NCBI RefSeq assembly: GCF_008831285.2
Contig: NC_045142.1
Location: forward strand, 16,619,354 to 16,683,353
DNA: 64,000 nt
Source of the DNA: Nymphaea colorata
Lineage: Eukaryota; Streptophyta; Magnoliopsida; Nymphaeales; Nymphaeaceae
Direction of reading: 5' to 3'
In this document: positions 34,501 to 47,164 of the stretch, one piece after another
Numbering within the stretch: position 1 is the first letter of the stretch
Layout: each line of letters begins with the position of its first letter
The notes under the pieces: model-generated
Told to the model about the DNA's origin: nothing
The model's database searches: none
What the model saw: the letters and a program-made list of their open reading frames with translations, nothing else
Made by a program: the position numbers and the translations under genes

Positions 34501-34770
34501 TTTATAAAGTGGCTGGTTTACTATGCTTTAATGCCTCCCCAATCAGGAAAACCAGGTTGGTGGTACAAAGGTTTCTCTTCTCAAACATGATCAGAATTAT
34601 GGACTCTGTTCATGTAGAGAAGATTCCTAAAGACTGTCATGTTACTCTAATCACAAACTGTCATGCTCTTAGTTCTCGTGTCAAGGAACTAAGAGAGTGA
34701 TTCTGGTTCATTGGTAGGCTCAACAGTGAGAAGTTATTCAGTGGTTAAAGATCACTTCTCTATGGAGGCT
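31600..34770 (+). pseudogene. L1-type LINE remnant: ORF1 and endonuclease region, RT deleted
   Basis: On plus, degraded frames show SWIVRGLATL-like sequence (about 32835, the start of the L1 endonuclease WNVRG motif). Near 33240 comes a DFNSAYKES stretch (the GDFN motif with its Gly decayed) and near 33460 SSLDHSALL, where family members have SDHxPL. The stretch 34080-34250 matches the RT start of the minus-strand LINE (PISDEE, then NSSSASGL). It then jumps directly to the 3' section (34270-34770), which matches 19320-19660 inverted. The central RT with YADD, present in the other copy, is deleted here. 31600-32820 is the probable ORF1 and is too decayed to annotate. Confidence 0.7.
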
Positions 34771-35327
34771 ATCTCCTTTGGAAACTCCTTTGTCATTGAA
34801 AAAGTCAAAAAAACAAAAAACAAAGGAAAAGACAACATTAATGATACTGAAGGTCACAGGTTCAGGTCAGACAAATCCTGAAAAGTGCTGACCCTGACCA
34901 TGGAAAGTTTGCTGAGTGAGCAAGAGAGTGTTGAGTCTTAGTTAGAGGCCAGTTCTTAATTGTGTTTTTTCTGTTGATTTTTTTTTTCTTTATATTATTT
35001 TTCATCATTAATGGAAGGAGAAACCCCGCCCGATTGCATCAGAACGGTTCCTCGTCAAGGAAAGTGTAGCATTTCAGGCCCCCATTGAAGGGACAAGGTA
35101 TACATCACAGGGTTGGGGCTCCCATGCATTTTTGTGGTCTACATTCTTTTTAAGAATACAGACAAAAGTGGTAAGAACAATATTTTTTTGAATATTAATG
35201 TTTTCAAGAACGAAGAACCTCAATGAAAAGTTGAAGGAAGAAGGTTGACAAGTTAACATACTCCGTAGGAAAATAAGGTTCCCAGTGATAAATATAATTA
35301 TAAATAGAGATAATTAGATATTAAATA

Positions 35328-35332
<5 letters not shown>

Positions 35333-35367
<35 letters not shown>
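35333..35367. repeat. (TA)n microsatellite
   Basis: An uninterrupted TA run inside repeat copy c3. The corresponding c2 position (about 18895) has only a short TATATGTATAT, so the run expanded after duplication. Confidence 0.9.
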
Positions 35368-35368
<1 letters not shown>

Positions 35369-38097
35369 TCATTTGAATCTTCTCGATGTTGGATGAGTAA
35401 TAGATTTAAAATATGTCACTGATAAACCCATAAACCATTAAAAAAAGTGCCATAAATAGGCACTATTTGATACACTGTTGCTAATACAGCTGCAGGCTTT
35501 AGCTACCGGTCTTTATTTTAGTAATAAGACAAGATCTAAGAAATGACAAATTTGAATGTGTGTGTGTGTGTGGATTCAAATTTGACGGATGCTAGATATT
35601 GTCATATAGCTCAAAAACATTATTTGCTAAAATATAGACACTGTAGGGGTATGAGCAACGGTTTATGGTTTGTGGTAGTGTGTTTTTATAATAGTTTATC
35701 GTGATTTCAAAAACATTTTGTGGTGCTTTCAACCATAGATTTTTAACCTTTTAATTACCTAACAACACTGGGCATTCAACATGCTAGAATTCTCCGATAT
35801 AAAAGTACTAGTAATATCTTAAGTAGTTTTAATTTTTATAGGTGAAGACTACGTAGCACCATTGTATGGCATCTAATGATATTTTGATTTGATTACTATA
35901 AACTCATGCACAAAATGACTTTGATCATGTCTAAAGGGTGCAAAGGATTCCATGTATGGTTTTAAGTTAGGCCCCTTTCAAATGCATGACCCCAAAATAT
36001 TAATCAGCCGACAAGCAAGTTCTCAATGATGGGAAACCTCTCACACACACAAGATCAGTGGGAACTTCGTAGCAAAAGTCCTCTATATATGCTGCTAAAA
36101 CACTATGACTGGCTCTAAGGGTAGGCACTGGGCCAGGCACCAGATGGACAATTGGGACCATTTGACCTACTGGCCAGATAAAAAAACTCACTGGGATAGC
36201 TGGCCTGGGTCGGGTATTGGGGGCTCGACTTGGCCCACAGACATACCTTTATAATTTTTTCTTCCACATTCTTTGGCATGATGCCAGAAGTCGACTCCCA
36301 TACAAACTCTTGACATATTCCCAATGGTTTTCAAAAAATTAATAAATGAAAAGTGAAGAGTTTCAAATGAGGATAGATATCGGGTTGAGTACAAGATAAA
36401 CATGAAGTTGATGGTCAGGCCCTGGCCGAATAACTAAACAGAACAGGCTTGGACTGCCAATAAAGGCTTTGGGTCAGCCCAAGCACGGCTTTGTCAAGCC
36501 TTGGTCCAGCCTAATGCTATTCCAGATCCGGTTCACCCACATTCATTTAGGTGAGAGCCAGCTTGCTCGGACCTTACCCAACCCTTTGACATCCCCAGGT
36601 TGGGTTAAACTGTTGATGCCCTCTTTGACCAACTCCAATGATGTCATTGGTCGATTCCTCAACAATGCCAAACTGCAGATGCTGGACTGTAGATGGTCCG
36701 TGTGGGCCCGCAGTTTGAGAGTGAGATAAAGCTGGGAGCTACTTTGTCAATATTTTGGAAATTTGTCTGAATGAAATGTAAAATCAAGTGGAAACTGAAA
36801 GAAACCCGTAAGCACATCTGCGTCTTTTGGAGTGGGCGATTGGCGATGAATTGGCTAAATCATGCTTCATTCCGAATCACTTGAATAAAGATTGGCTGAT
36901 TGCCTCAAGGACATAGGGCAACTGGGCTGCAAGGCAGTTCATATGCAAGGAATTAAAGGTTTGAATCTTGTGGCTGCTGTCACATTCTAGTGTGTTATTT
37001 CTCTTGTCTGCAAACCATGGCAAGAACAACATTCGAGTTGAACGATATAGTACATCCACCTTGGTGGTTTTATGAAGAAGAGAGTTTCTTCTAAGTAAAC
37101 ATAAATAAATAAATAAATAAATATTAGCCAATTTGTATAACACTTTGGATCAACCCAAGCCAAGCCCCTACAATTCAAGTCGGCTGATTCCAACCTACTT
37201 TTACAAGAGAAAAACAGAATGTGAGAGTATGAAGAATTAAAGTACCATTAAGGCGGATTGATAAGTATTACAATAGGCAACTCCTATTTATCAAGAATGA
37301 TGCAGGAACATGTGGGCTTGTCTGGGCAATTGCCCACACAGGCACACAAAAATTATTAGTTTACTTGCTAAAGCTCCATAGCTATTTTGCTGATTAGCAT
37401 ATGGCATCCCTCGGCCACTGATTTTCTGAGCCTGTCAGCACTGAATATCTAGCTTTGCCACCGACGAGTAACTGTGTTTTGTGGCGACCCATTCAAACTG
37501 CGAACCGATGAGGTCTGTCCTTTTCCTTTGGAAAAACTGTGGAATCAATGGCTGCTCATCGTGTTTGACAAGTCCTGGATTTCTCAAAACGCAATCAGGG
37601 CAGGCCCGTCCAAGAAACTGGGCTCGATCCATCGACATCCAGCCGTGCTCTTCAGATGGCCGGACCACCATGTAACTTCTTCTTGATTGATGTTTAATAT
37701 TTATATGATTCCTACTGAGGCATTCTTCTAGGACATGCACACAGACCTCACGTCGGCTAACAACGCTGGATGCAATGGTTTAGGCTACGTGTCAAAGAAA
37801 GAAAAATGTGACCCATGGATGCAATGGAAATCTGACACAAGAATATTCCATCCATTTCTCTCTCTCTAATAGCCCACATAGTCCATTAATCTTCCTACCA
37901 TCCTTAAGAGCTGTTTTAGAATAAAGAAACAAATCAGGCTAAATCAGAAAGAGAGAGAGAGAGAGAGAGAGAAAGGGTGGTGACAGTTGCTCATGAAGAG
38001 GCAGTGAGTGGAGAGTGTTCAGCTGAGTTCGGGTAGATTGAGTTGAGTGCCCAGTTAAGGGTACCCAAAGTACATACCCAAGAGTAAGCAGACATTT

Positions 38098-38238
38098 TAG
38101 TAATTTTCAAATATGTCCTTTATAGTTTTTTTTTTTACTTCCACTTTTGTCTTCCCAATTTTTTTTTTAGTAATTTTCAAATATGTCCTTTATAGTTTTT
38201 TTTTTACTTCCACTTTTGTCTTCCCAATTTTTTTTTTC
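38098..38238. repeat. Tandem duplication, about 71-bp period
   Basis: TAGTAATTTTCAAATATGTCC begins at about 38098 and again at 38169, each followed by CTTCCACTTTTGTCTTCCCA and a T-run. c1 has one unit here (inverted, near 8100-8165), so the duplication is private to c3. Confidence 0.85.
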
Positions 38239-40021
38239 GGTGTAAATTGGGACTATTTTCATCATAACCAGTTCACAAAAATTTTTTGCATTTGTATGAC
38301 ATATATATAACCAGGTTTAGAGTTCAGGTGGACATGGGACAACGTGAACATATTTGTAATAATGTAACAGCCATAATGAAAGGAGAGTACCCAGTCCAAT
38401 AAAAGGTATTATAGAAAAGACATATCTTCAAAGAAGAGGATATACATATATATATATATATATATATGCTTGTATGTGTGAAAGAGTTAAAAAGTCTAAA
38501 ATAAACATCATTTTATTAAAAAATTCAAAAGTACCCCAACCCCATCTTTTTTCCACTGCATACTTGTGTGTTCGGATGTGCACGCAACTCAATCTCATAT
38601 CGGGGCTTCGGGTCAGCAGGCGGTGGAGAGAAGAAATTGCACTTTGGCCACCATTATTGTCATGGAATATCGCTTGTTGATTTCTCAATCGATGTGATGC
38701 TGTGGATGAGATATCACTTTAAAAAATCTGGAATGGGATCTCGAATTGATGGACTAGCATTTGCTTATCCATCTATAGGAACAAGTTTTCTCAGACATCT
38801 TAGACTTAACTTCTTGCTTAGGTGGGCATCCGATATGCTTCTGCTGACGTATGTGGAGGGCTACATATCTATATGATCCGATATATTGCATGCCCCAAGG
38901 TCTGATTTGTATAGGTTAAAAGTGATAACTGGAAGGACTGCACCTTCTTAGGAATGAAGTAACATAAAGCACCCATCTAAATAGATCTGTTATCTCTTCT
39001 TCATGGTTCATAGTTGTTATGTGTTCTTTTTTGTCACTTTCTGGTTTTCAATCTTTTTCATTGGAGGAAAGAGATCCAGGGAAATTGTGTATAGTCACTC
39101 ACGCTCGGTTAGACTTCTGCTAAGCATCTCCCATTTTGTCTACCTATTTAGTGGTTGTTCTTATTATGAAAACTGTATGAGTGTCCCTGCTGCCAAATGA
39201 CTCCTTAAAAGTAGTGGAGCCGCACTGCGGATTTTGTAAGCAATTTCCCGTACCAGTCATTGATACTTCTTTTTTTTAATTTTTTTTATATACCTTAAAG
39301 TTGAAAGTTAAACTAATACTACCCCTCAGTCTGAAATTTGGCTTTGCTACTACCCCTTTAGGGTTCTATTTTTCTTCAGATTGATCTCTAGCTGAAAACC
39401 ATTTTGGCGAAGCGTAGACACTCCATCCAACATGCACCAAACTCCACAAGTTAGTGATGTACTCCATATTTTGGTGATTGATTATAACCTTGCTTAGCTT
39501 ATCTTGCAATCAAGTTGAGGAGTTACCATGTTCTAAGTTTAAAATATATAGTTTTCCAGTACCTAACAAAAATTCTTGTATAATAATGCAATTGCGCTGC
39601 ATGAACTTCCGGCAGCCACTCCTTGTGAAAACAAAGAGGTTTTTTGCATTCGGAAACTGTCGAGGGATCCCCTCGTTCTATTCATGAGGCATCAAATAGG
39701 TAATTAGATATACAAATGGCAGTAATTAATCCACTTTCTATGTCATAATTTATAGATACCAAGATTGGAACATCTTGCCCGGGGACTTACGGTGGCTGGT
39801 GACATTATCTAGTGATGTAACAAGTTCTTGCATCATTTACCGGGGATTGCATGCAACGTTTTGTGTTTTCTGCATCCTTCTCCACAATCCAAGCAATTTT
39901 AAGTAATAGCGTTTGAATATTCTTGTGTTGAAGAATTCCAATCACCATTTGTACAATAAGAGAGACATCTTAACGTATTCCTTAGGTAACCACAATAAGT
40001 GGTGAACATGCTGTAAGAAGG

Positions 40022-40181
40022 CAAGTAGTGAAGCGAAGTGTGGGTTGCTGTGCACCATTGCCCCGCAACAGTATTGTTGAGACGATGCTGGACCTAGTTG
40101 CTGTCACATCATAGTCCCCACATCAGACCCAGGTCAGTGGCTCACGTGCCCTTGACCCAAAAAGTCTTGGCTCCACCACTA
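40022..40181. mobile_element. Possible small TIR element
   Basis: The ends AAGTAGTGAAGCGAAG and TTGGCTCCACCACTA are imperfect inverted repeats around TAGTG..GC. AAGAAGG occurs on both sides (40015-40021; 40182-40188) and could be a target-site duplication. Weak call. Confidence 0.3.
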
Positions 40182-40489
40182 AAGAAGGGGTTGAGATCAT
40201 AAGTTGGCGGGCTAGCCTGAAATTATTCATGTCATGAGGAATCAATTTTTTGAAAGGTCATAGTAATTTTGCTTTGCTGGGCCATCCGACTTCCTTTCAT
40301 GGGATATTCATATGATCCATCTATTGTACAAGTTGACTGGAAAATAAACGAATGTCATCATACTTTAAACTTGTTTAAGGGTAATTAAAATGGCCGATTA
40401 ACAACGGATTTGCGCGATCATTTCTGAACATTCAAGTGATTCAAAGATGAACCTCCACAGCTGGATGGTTATTTGTTTGTTTGGTGTCG

Positions 40490-40639
40490 ATAAAAAACAT
40501 CACAAAAGATGCATTTGCAACGATCAATTGCTTGACCATGGTTTTCAATTATGGAATCCAACTTTCATGGCAGTTTTTAACAATACAAAATAACCATCCG
40601 AGCACAGAAATAGCTGCCTAATTTCAACACACACACACA

Positions 40640-40670
<31 letters not shown>

Positions 40671-40672
40671 TC
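40490..40672. repeat. Fragment of the D1/D2 repeat with (CA)n and (TA)n
   Basis: GATGCATTTGCAACGATCA through CCGAGCACAGAAATAGCTGCC matches 26550-26680 and 46185-46310 on the same strand and likewise ends in CA and TA runs (40628-40670). Confidence 0.75.
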
Positions 40673-42380
40673 CCTGCTTTGTTTGATGCTTCTAATATGT
40701 TTTCTATCTGGGAAGATGCCTAACCCAACAAATAACAAACATTATCCAAGTCTACAGATGACCTTGCTCAATTATATGTGTAAACTAGTCATGATTCATT
40801 ATTTATTTTCTGACAATCAAATAAGAACATTTTATTTAGGATTTACCATCACAGAGGCTGATTCTGTTGAATTTCAATAAACCAGCAACTGTGGGACACT
40901 TGACACAAAATTGGCTCTAGGGAACCCCTCTTGTTGAGCGGTAGGATGAAATACTCCTCTTGCTCACTGGGCACAAGGGAAGATCTCTATAGAGTGTACT
41001 TATTTTTTGAATTGGTTCAGTGTTAACACAAAAAATATGGTCGATTGAATGCTAGTTGGGTCTGGCTCATGGCAAACATTGGCCAAAGAAACACTGATTT
41101 ATGAGTCATTTGACCCAAATCATGAAAATGTTTAATTGATAACATATTTTTCTGGTCTTATTAAGAAAGAAAATGATGGCTATTAATTACCAGACCCTTC
41201 AAGATTTTATCATCTAGCTAGCGCTAGTCCAGCTTCATCCACATTTTCTTGTCATTTTGTGCCTTCCCAGCGTGCAAATCAGAATAAAGTTCTTAATTAA
41301 ATGTTAGAATTAATCATCATTAAAAATAATTTCTATTTGAACTACAACTTGAAAAGAACATGGATTTCTATCACCCCATATATCTACAATTTATTGCCTT
41401 CTGCACCAAATTTCCTCCTCCTCCCCATGAGACTCTGTCAATTCTTCACATGGAACAACCTCCCAGATAGTAGCAGCTTTATTTCCCTGCTCAATTTTTG
41501 CCAGTGCCCTAGACAACTTCTCTTGAGGCTCTTAATTCTGTTGAACAAATTTGGCCACGTAGTTATTATTCAATCTCATAAGACAATACTTGAAACTGTA
41601 GGAAACTTAATTTGAAGAAAGAAACAATATTGTAAAAGCAGTATCATATCACTTATCGATCGGGCTAACCTATACATGTATGGTAACATATTGTAAATTT
41701 ATTTTTGTTATGCATTCGCAATTAAAAAAAAAAGTTGCGATAAATTCTGATAAAACCAAGAAAAATGTTTCCTATATAAAACAACTTATCACAATATTAC
41801 ACACATTATAAAAATTCATGAATCTTCATCTACAGACATAATAATGATAAGGTAGGATAAACATGATAAAATTTGAGGTCTTAAAGACTTTTACAATAAA
41901 CTTTTTACTGTTTTTACATCATATTATCAAACATTTATAATATACAACTTATCTATTCATCTTCTTCATCTTCATTATAATATTCAAACTCATTTTGCTT
42001 CATTGCCTTCATTCCCTTCAAGTGGATTGTCCCCACCAGCATATGCAGGCTCACCTTCATGAATGTTCAAAAGGAGTAGGCCACAATGAGGCCTCCATCC
42101 TTTCACTTCAAATTCCTCAGATGATCACTGCTGCTCAGAGCATCATAGTCAAAATTCAAAAGAAATTACAAATTCCAAAGAATGGCTACTAACGGTGCTA
42201 GAGCCACTCTCAAAAAGCATATTCCTTTCTTCCAGCAGCCACAATTCACTTCAAGCCTTCCAAGATAGTCAAACAAATTGAAATATTCATCTCCAAAATA
42301 TTTTTATCGCATGACGAGTGACAAATACAAGTGCCATGTGGTGAAACATGAAGAGGTAATCTGTAACGCAAGGTGGTCTC

Positions 42381-42572
42381 CAGTGGCAGAGTTACATTGT
42401 AGCTGGTGTGGGCAATTACCCACACCAGCCTACAAATTTTGCCTTATTTACATATGTAAACATAATTGACTTTTATTGTTTCTTTTGTTTTTTTCTTTTA
42501 CATATGAGTGACCCTTCAAGTTTAAAACTAAACAGAGTGCCCTTCAATCAGAAAGTGTTAGCTTTGCCACCG
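42381..42572. mobile_element. 192-bp hAT-like MITE with 8-bp target-site duplication
   Basis: It begins CAGTGGCAGAGTTAC and ends GTTAGCTTTGCCACCG; these are inverted repeats of each other. The flanks GTGGTCTC (42373-42380) and GGGGTCTC (42573-42580) differ at one base. Near the left end is the palindrome TGGTGTGGGCAATTACCCACACCA, of a type also seen near 1455, 9110 and 37330. An 8-bp duplication and CA(G/T)xGGCAxAG ends fit plant hAT MITEs. Confidence 0.75.
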
Positions 42573-42580
42573 GGGGTCTC

Positions 42581-42953
42581 ACTATATGTTAGTTCCATTC
42601 GCATGAAGAACTGGACATCACTTGTTAAACCATAGCATGACATTTTCAATTTGTGATCAAAATTGGAAATGATTGATGAGATGCAAGTATGAATGGCAAG
42701 AAATAATTTATGGAAACCATTATTATATCTTATAAAGTTATCTAAGGATCCCTATTAATATGAAGCAAGAAATAAATGGATTTCTTAGATGAAGGCCTTC
42801 ACACATGTTAATGGTTGCATGGATAAACCCTGAGGTCATAAACATATTTGGTTTGCTTGGCGTTTTACATTCGTAAGTCCTCTGTTGCTAAAGTTTATCT
42901 TTCATTGTTGATTTTAAGGTGATAAATTATTTAAAATTTATATAAGGAAAACA

Positions 42954-43037
<84 letters not shown>

Positions 43038-44403
43038 TTATGCTACATATAAAATAGGTTTTTAAAGATTGACATGGGACCCTTGGAATCCAGCCGTATA
43101 ACTAAATCAAAAATATTTTACTTGCATAATAAGTTCTAGAGTCTTTGGGGTATTATTGTAAACCAACTTAAATTATTTCTTTCTTTTCCTTTATGTAGTC
43201 TAAACAAACATAGTTTAAACAATTCTTTTTCTTTCTATTCAAACACGCTTTTATAACAATTTATTTCATTCTATTTTCTTTCCTCTCCTTTTCTTCCCAC
43301 ATCCTTTCTTTCCCTTTCCGTTCTTTTCCTTTTATCCTACTTTCCCTCCATCCAAACAGGTGCTATAATAGGTCAACGAAAAATTTATTTCACAATTGGG
43401 ATTGTGTTGCCTAAAGCCTATCTAAGAGCCAGCATGTTTGAAATGACCTTATATAAGAAGTTACATGGGGAAATAGGTTGCTACTGGTGTACACTTGTAG
43501 CTCGTTATATCTTGAGAATCAGAACAATCACAGTGTTGTTAAACTTCTTCACCATTCATCTTATTCCCAAGAAAAGTTCAACCATCTTGATTATGTAATG
43601 ACTGGTTACTCCTCGGTACTGTTGAAAAAGGGACCTGAAGGATCCACTACATCCTGAAGTGCACTCCGCTTTCAAACTAAAATTGCATACTTCAGTTCTT
43701 TTGCTAAAACAGATCTTAGGATTTGTTGGGCTCATTTCTCGTTTCCACTTGCCAGCACAGACTACTATTTAAAATAAGAACAAAACATTTAATTCCCATC
43801 TCTCGCTCTCTCTATCTCTATCTCAGTCTCTCTCTCTCTTGCTCTCTTCATGCAAGAGAAGTCAAAGGGCATGGAGCTGTTACTCTGTTTCTTTCTTCCA
43901 CCACACTTTCACTTTCAGTGGTTGACAAGTAGAAGAAGAGAGGAACGACCCTGTTGAATAGAAACCATTAATTTACATGATATAACATTGTTGATATTAA
44001 AGTTCCTGTCTTGGTGGGAAAGACGCAGACTTAGAGGTGGAATAGAAAGGCTCGAATCGAAATACTTATGTGAAGTTGGTAGATTGTGCTTCCCATGGCA
44101 ATATGGTGGCTATCAAAGACAGGAATTATGAATACCATGGCAACATGAAAAATCCAAATCTGTTACATTAGAAGCAATTGACAGTCTAATTTATATGATT
44201 CAACATGTGCTAAATGTGGCTCTTCAAGTAGAAGAACAAGTTTCCGCAACTTTTTGTCCTTTCTTATGAAGGAAGTCTCTCACGTATATCACCGACTTCA
44301 ACACAAAGCAGCATCACCACAAAAGCATATAGAGAACACATATGCTAATGAAATAACATCTGAAAGATGCCCTGCCTTGATCGACCTGTTTCCCTTCCCT
44401 ATC
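42581..44403. other. Non-coding stretch
   Basis: No gene recognised. It includes the long (TA)n at 42957-43029 and, at 43795-43990, a CT-rich block plus CACTTTCACTTTCAGTGG..GGAACGACCCTGTTGAATAG, an older duplicate of 44520-44690 inside D2 and 24780-24950 inside D1. Confidence 0.45.
42957..43029. repeat. Long (TA)n microsatellite
   Basis: About 36 uninterrupted AT dinucleotides, the longest simple repeat in the window and likely to be length-variable. Confidence 0.97.
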
Positions 44404-44895
44404 TTAAACCTATTCATAGTACCTACACCACGGTCCTCATGAACCTTCATGGTTGCCGATCGTCACTAGCTAATGCCGGAAGGAATTCCATCTTTCTGTT
44501 TGCTCTCTCTCCTCCCCCTCTCTCTCTCCTCCTCTCTCTAGACGTGCATAAGAACTCAAAATGAGTGGAGCTGTCACTTTATTTCTTTCTTCGACCATAC
44601 TTCACTTTTAGTGGTGGAGAAGTCAAAAAAGAAGGGAACCACCCTGTTGAATAGAAACAAATAATTAACATTGATAAGACTTTTCTCGATATTTTTTGTT
44701 GTAAAAGAGATAGCACTGTCATTGAAAATTATATATATATATATATAATTATGTGTGTGTGTATATAACTAATAATAGATAATGAAAATACATATCACTT
44801 TTTTCTCTTTATTTTTCTCCTAACTATCTATCAAGTCAAATCAGACAACCATGATTAGATGGCTGAATAACTCTAAAAAGTCAAGTCACCATTCA

Positions 44896-44928
<33 letters not shown>

Positions 44929-44985
44929 CACACACACACACACACTACTTCGATCACAAACAAAAACCAACAGACCTCTTACAAC

Positions 44986-44986
<1 letters not shown>

Positions 44987-45028
<42 letters not shown>
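44987..45028. repeat. (TA)n within the D2 compound minisatellite
   Basis: A long TA run between minisatellite units. D1 has a much shorter run at the same place. Confidence 0.9.
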
Positions 45029-45029
<1 letters not shown>

Positions 45030-45464
45030 CACACCTTTCTTGGATCACAAACAAAAGCCAGCAGACCTCTTACATTATATATATATACATATATGTATAT
45101 ATATATACACACACACACACACGCACTACTTCGATCACAAACAAAAACAAACACACTTCTTATATTTGTGTTAAAAAGTGTTCTGAACAAAATATGAATC
45201 TCCTAATGTCTTCATTATAAACACTAATTAAATCTAAACAATGTTTAAGTTCAAATTACTTTTATAAAAAAAAGTATTTTTTCTACTATTAAAATTTTGA
45301 TGTTATAAGTGCCATTCCTTTTTTAATTATTATGGTATATTAATAAAATAAAAAATAATTAACTTAATGTATGTTTATCACCAAATATATTTTTAGATAG
45401 TGCTAAGTTATAAAGAAAAGAAATTTTAATAGGCCCGGCTTCTGTCCCTTACCTAAGTGGTATG

Positions 45465-45678
45465 TTATTTATATATACATATATATGCACATGCACACAC
45501 ACGAGAGAGAGAGAGAGAGAGTGTGTGTGTATTAAATGAAACTAAAAACATCCAAAGAGTAATGGAAGCCACAGTACAACTCAAAAAAAAAAGGATGAAA
45601 CAAAAGAAAATAGAAGCAGCAGAGAAGAAGAGAGGAACCAATCCGACAACGAGAAATCCCTTAGGATAGCTAAAAGCT
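45465..45678. repeat. Block present in D2 and absent from D1
   Basis: D1 reads CTAAGTGGTATGTCCATTC without a break (about 25660-25672). D2 has about 214 bases between GGTATGT and CCATTC, including (TA), (CA) and (GA) runs. No clear terminal repeats or duplicated target are visible, so insertion in D2 and deletion in D1 are both possible. Confidence 0.6.
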
Positions 45679-46319
45679 CCATTCTTAGGGTTTGCAATAA
45701 GTGGTGGAAAACAAAACGTGCTTTAGGAAAGAAGACTTAATTGGGAATGATCCAAATCTTCCACCAGAAAATACAAAACCATGTATGCCAACTTCAAATA
45801 CAGATGGCACATGGATCTAAAACTTCAGTTTAAAGGAATTAGACATTTTCCTCTTGTTGACAAATCTAGCACAGCTCTATGTTACAGAAATTTCCTAATA
45901 GCCATCGGTCGGCAAAACTAACCAAAATATCTTGGTCCGTTTCTTGTGAAGTTACATCATGTTTTGCATGTCTCCATTTATTTTGTTGCTCTAAAACAAT
46001 TAATGACGTCGACTTTTCTCTATATGCCACACCTTTCTTAAACTCCAAATCTGTCAACCCTAAAAGGTCGCTTCTCTTCCCTATCAAGCTGTAGCTGGAT
46101 GTCCCCAGCATGGATTTTCTGTGAGTTCTCAAAAGCAACAACCTAGCAATGTCTTCTAGGTGATTGTCACCTCAATCCATCAAAAGATTCATTTGCAACG
46201 ATCAGTTGCTTGACCATGGTTTTAAATAATGGAATAAAACTTTTACAGCAGTTTTAATGATACAAAATAACCATTTGAGCACAAAAATATCTGCCCGATT
46301 TCAATATAAACACACGCAG

Positions 46320-46353
<34 letters not shown>

Positions 46354-47164
46354 GCCGCACACCTTAATTAGGTCGTCATACTACACACCTTAATTAGGTC
46401 AATGATGCATCACTCAGATGTTTTGAGAAGTTCTTCTAGGTGATGCACAGAGACCTCATGCAGGTGTGCACCTCTAACAACACTGGTTTAGGCTACTTGT
46501 CAAAGAAAGAAAAATCTGACAGAAGAATATTCCATGCATGACTCTTTTTCTGTCCACATCTTCTGTTAGTCTTTCCACCTTAAGAGCTGTTCGAGAACAA
46601 AAAAACAAATCAGGCCAAATCAGAGAGAGAATGAGAGAGGGAAAGAGGGTGATCACATTTGCTCATGATGAGAGCAATGAGTAGAGAGTGTTCAGCTGAG
46701 TTCGGGTGGACATGGGCCAACACGAACATATTTGCATTAATAAAACAGTCATAGCAAAAAAGAGAGTGTCCGGTCCAAGAAGGTACTCTATATAGAAAAG
46801 ATATATCTATCAACGAGTGTCCAAGAAGAAGTTGATAAACCTTATCCTTAGTTGCCAAATGAAGAAGTCTATGCTCGTACTAAGCCTCTTGGCTAAGGTA
46901 TATTGGTATATCTTCTATGAAATAATTATACTCAATCAAACCCAATTCAATTAGGGTCTTATGCTCCATTTCCAAATATATGCAGGATGAAGGAGATTTT
47001 TAAAAATGTTGGATGTTTATCATTGTATGATAATTCCATGTGTGTCTTTCATGCAATCTTTGATCATTTGAATAATTTTACATCCCATTTTCTTATTTAA
47101 ATCATCTCTCTATAATCTTCAACATAATCACACCATAAGCTCATGCTTTAACCCTACCATCTAA

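Larger units (their letters stand above)
34770..38990 (-). repeat. Long dispersed repeat, copy c3 (inverted)
   Basis: In reverse this copy matches c2 (16560-19320 against 34770-36620) and c1 (7246-9600 against 36850-38990). Anchors are GGGACAAGGTATACATCACAG (35091), CACTGGGCCAGGCACCAG (36127), GGCGATGAATTGGCTAAATC (36841) and CTTGCTTAGGTGGGCATCCG (38813). It contains neither the 144-bp MITE nor the 190-bp insertion of c2. Open frames inside it are short and show no domain. It joins the plus-strand LINE at about 34770 as c2 joins its minus-strand LINE. Confidence 0.7.
38991..42380. other. Non-coding stretch with repeat fragments
   Basis: No gene is supported. It holds possible TIR elements at 39215-39345 (GTAGTGGAGCC..GGCTTTGCTAC) and 40022-40181, a repeat fragment with a microsatellite at 40490-40670, and on minus short coding-like runs with stops (EKLSRALAKIEQGNKAATI, about 41540-41480; FEVKGWRPHCGLLLLN, about 42110-42065). 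I do not recognise those runs. Confidence 0.4.
44404..46807 (+). repeat. Duplicated segment D2; direct copy of D1
   Basis: D2 starts CTATTCATAGTACCTACACC and follows D1 in order. It has an extra block at 45465-45678 (after CTAAGTGGTATG, before CCATTCTTAGGG), made of TA, CA and GA runs plus a Lys-rich open stretch, and lacks 380 bases of D1. It ends at about 46807 (AAAGATATATCT) where Tat-like element sequence begins, while D1 continues. No gene recognised. Confidence 0.75.
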
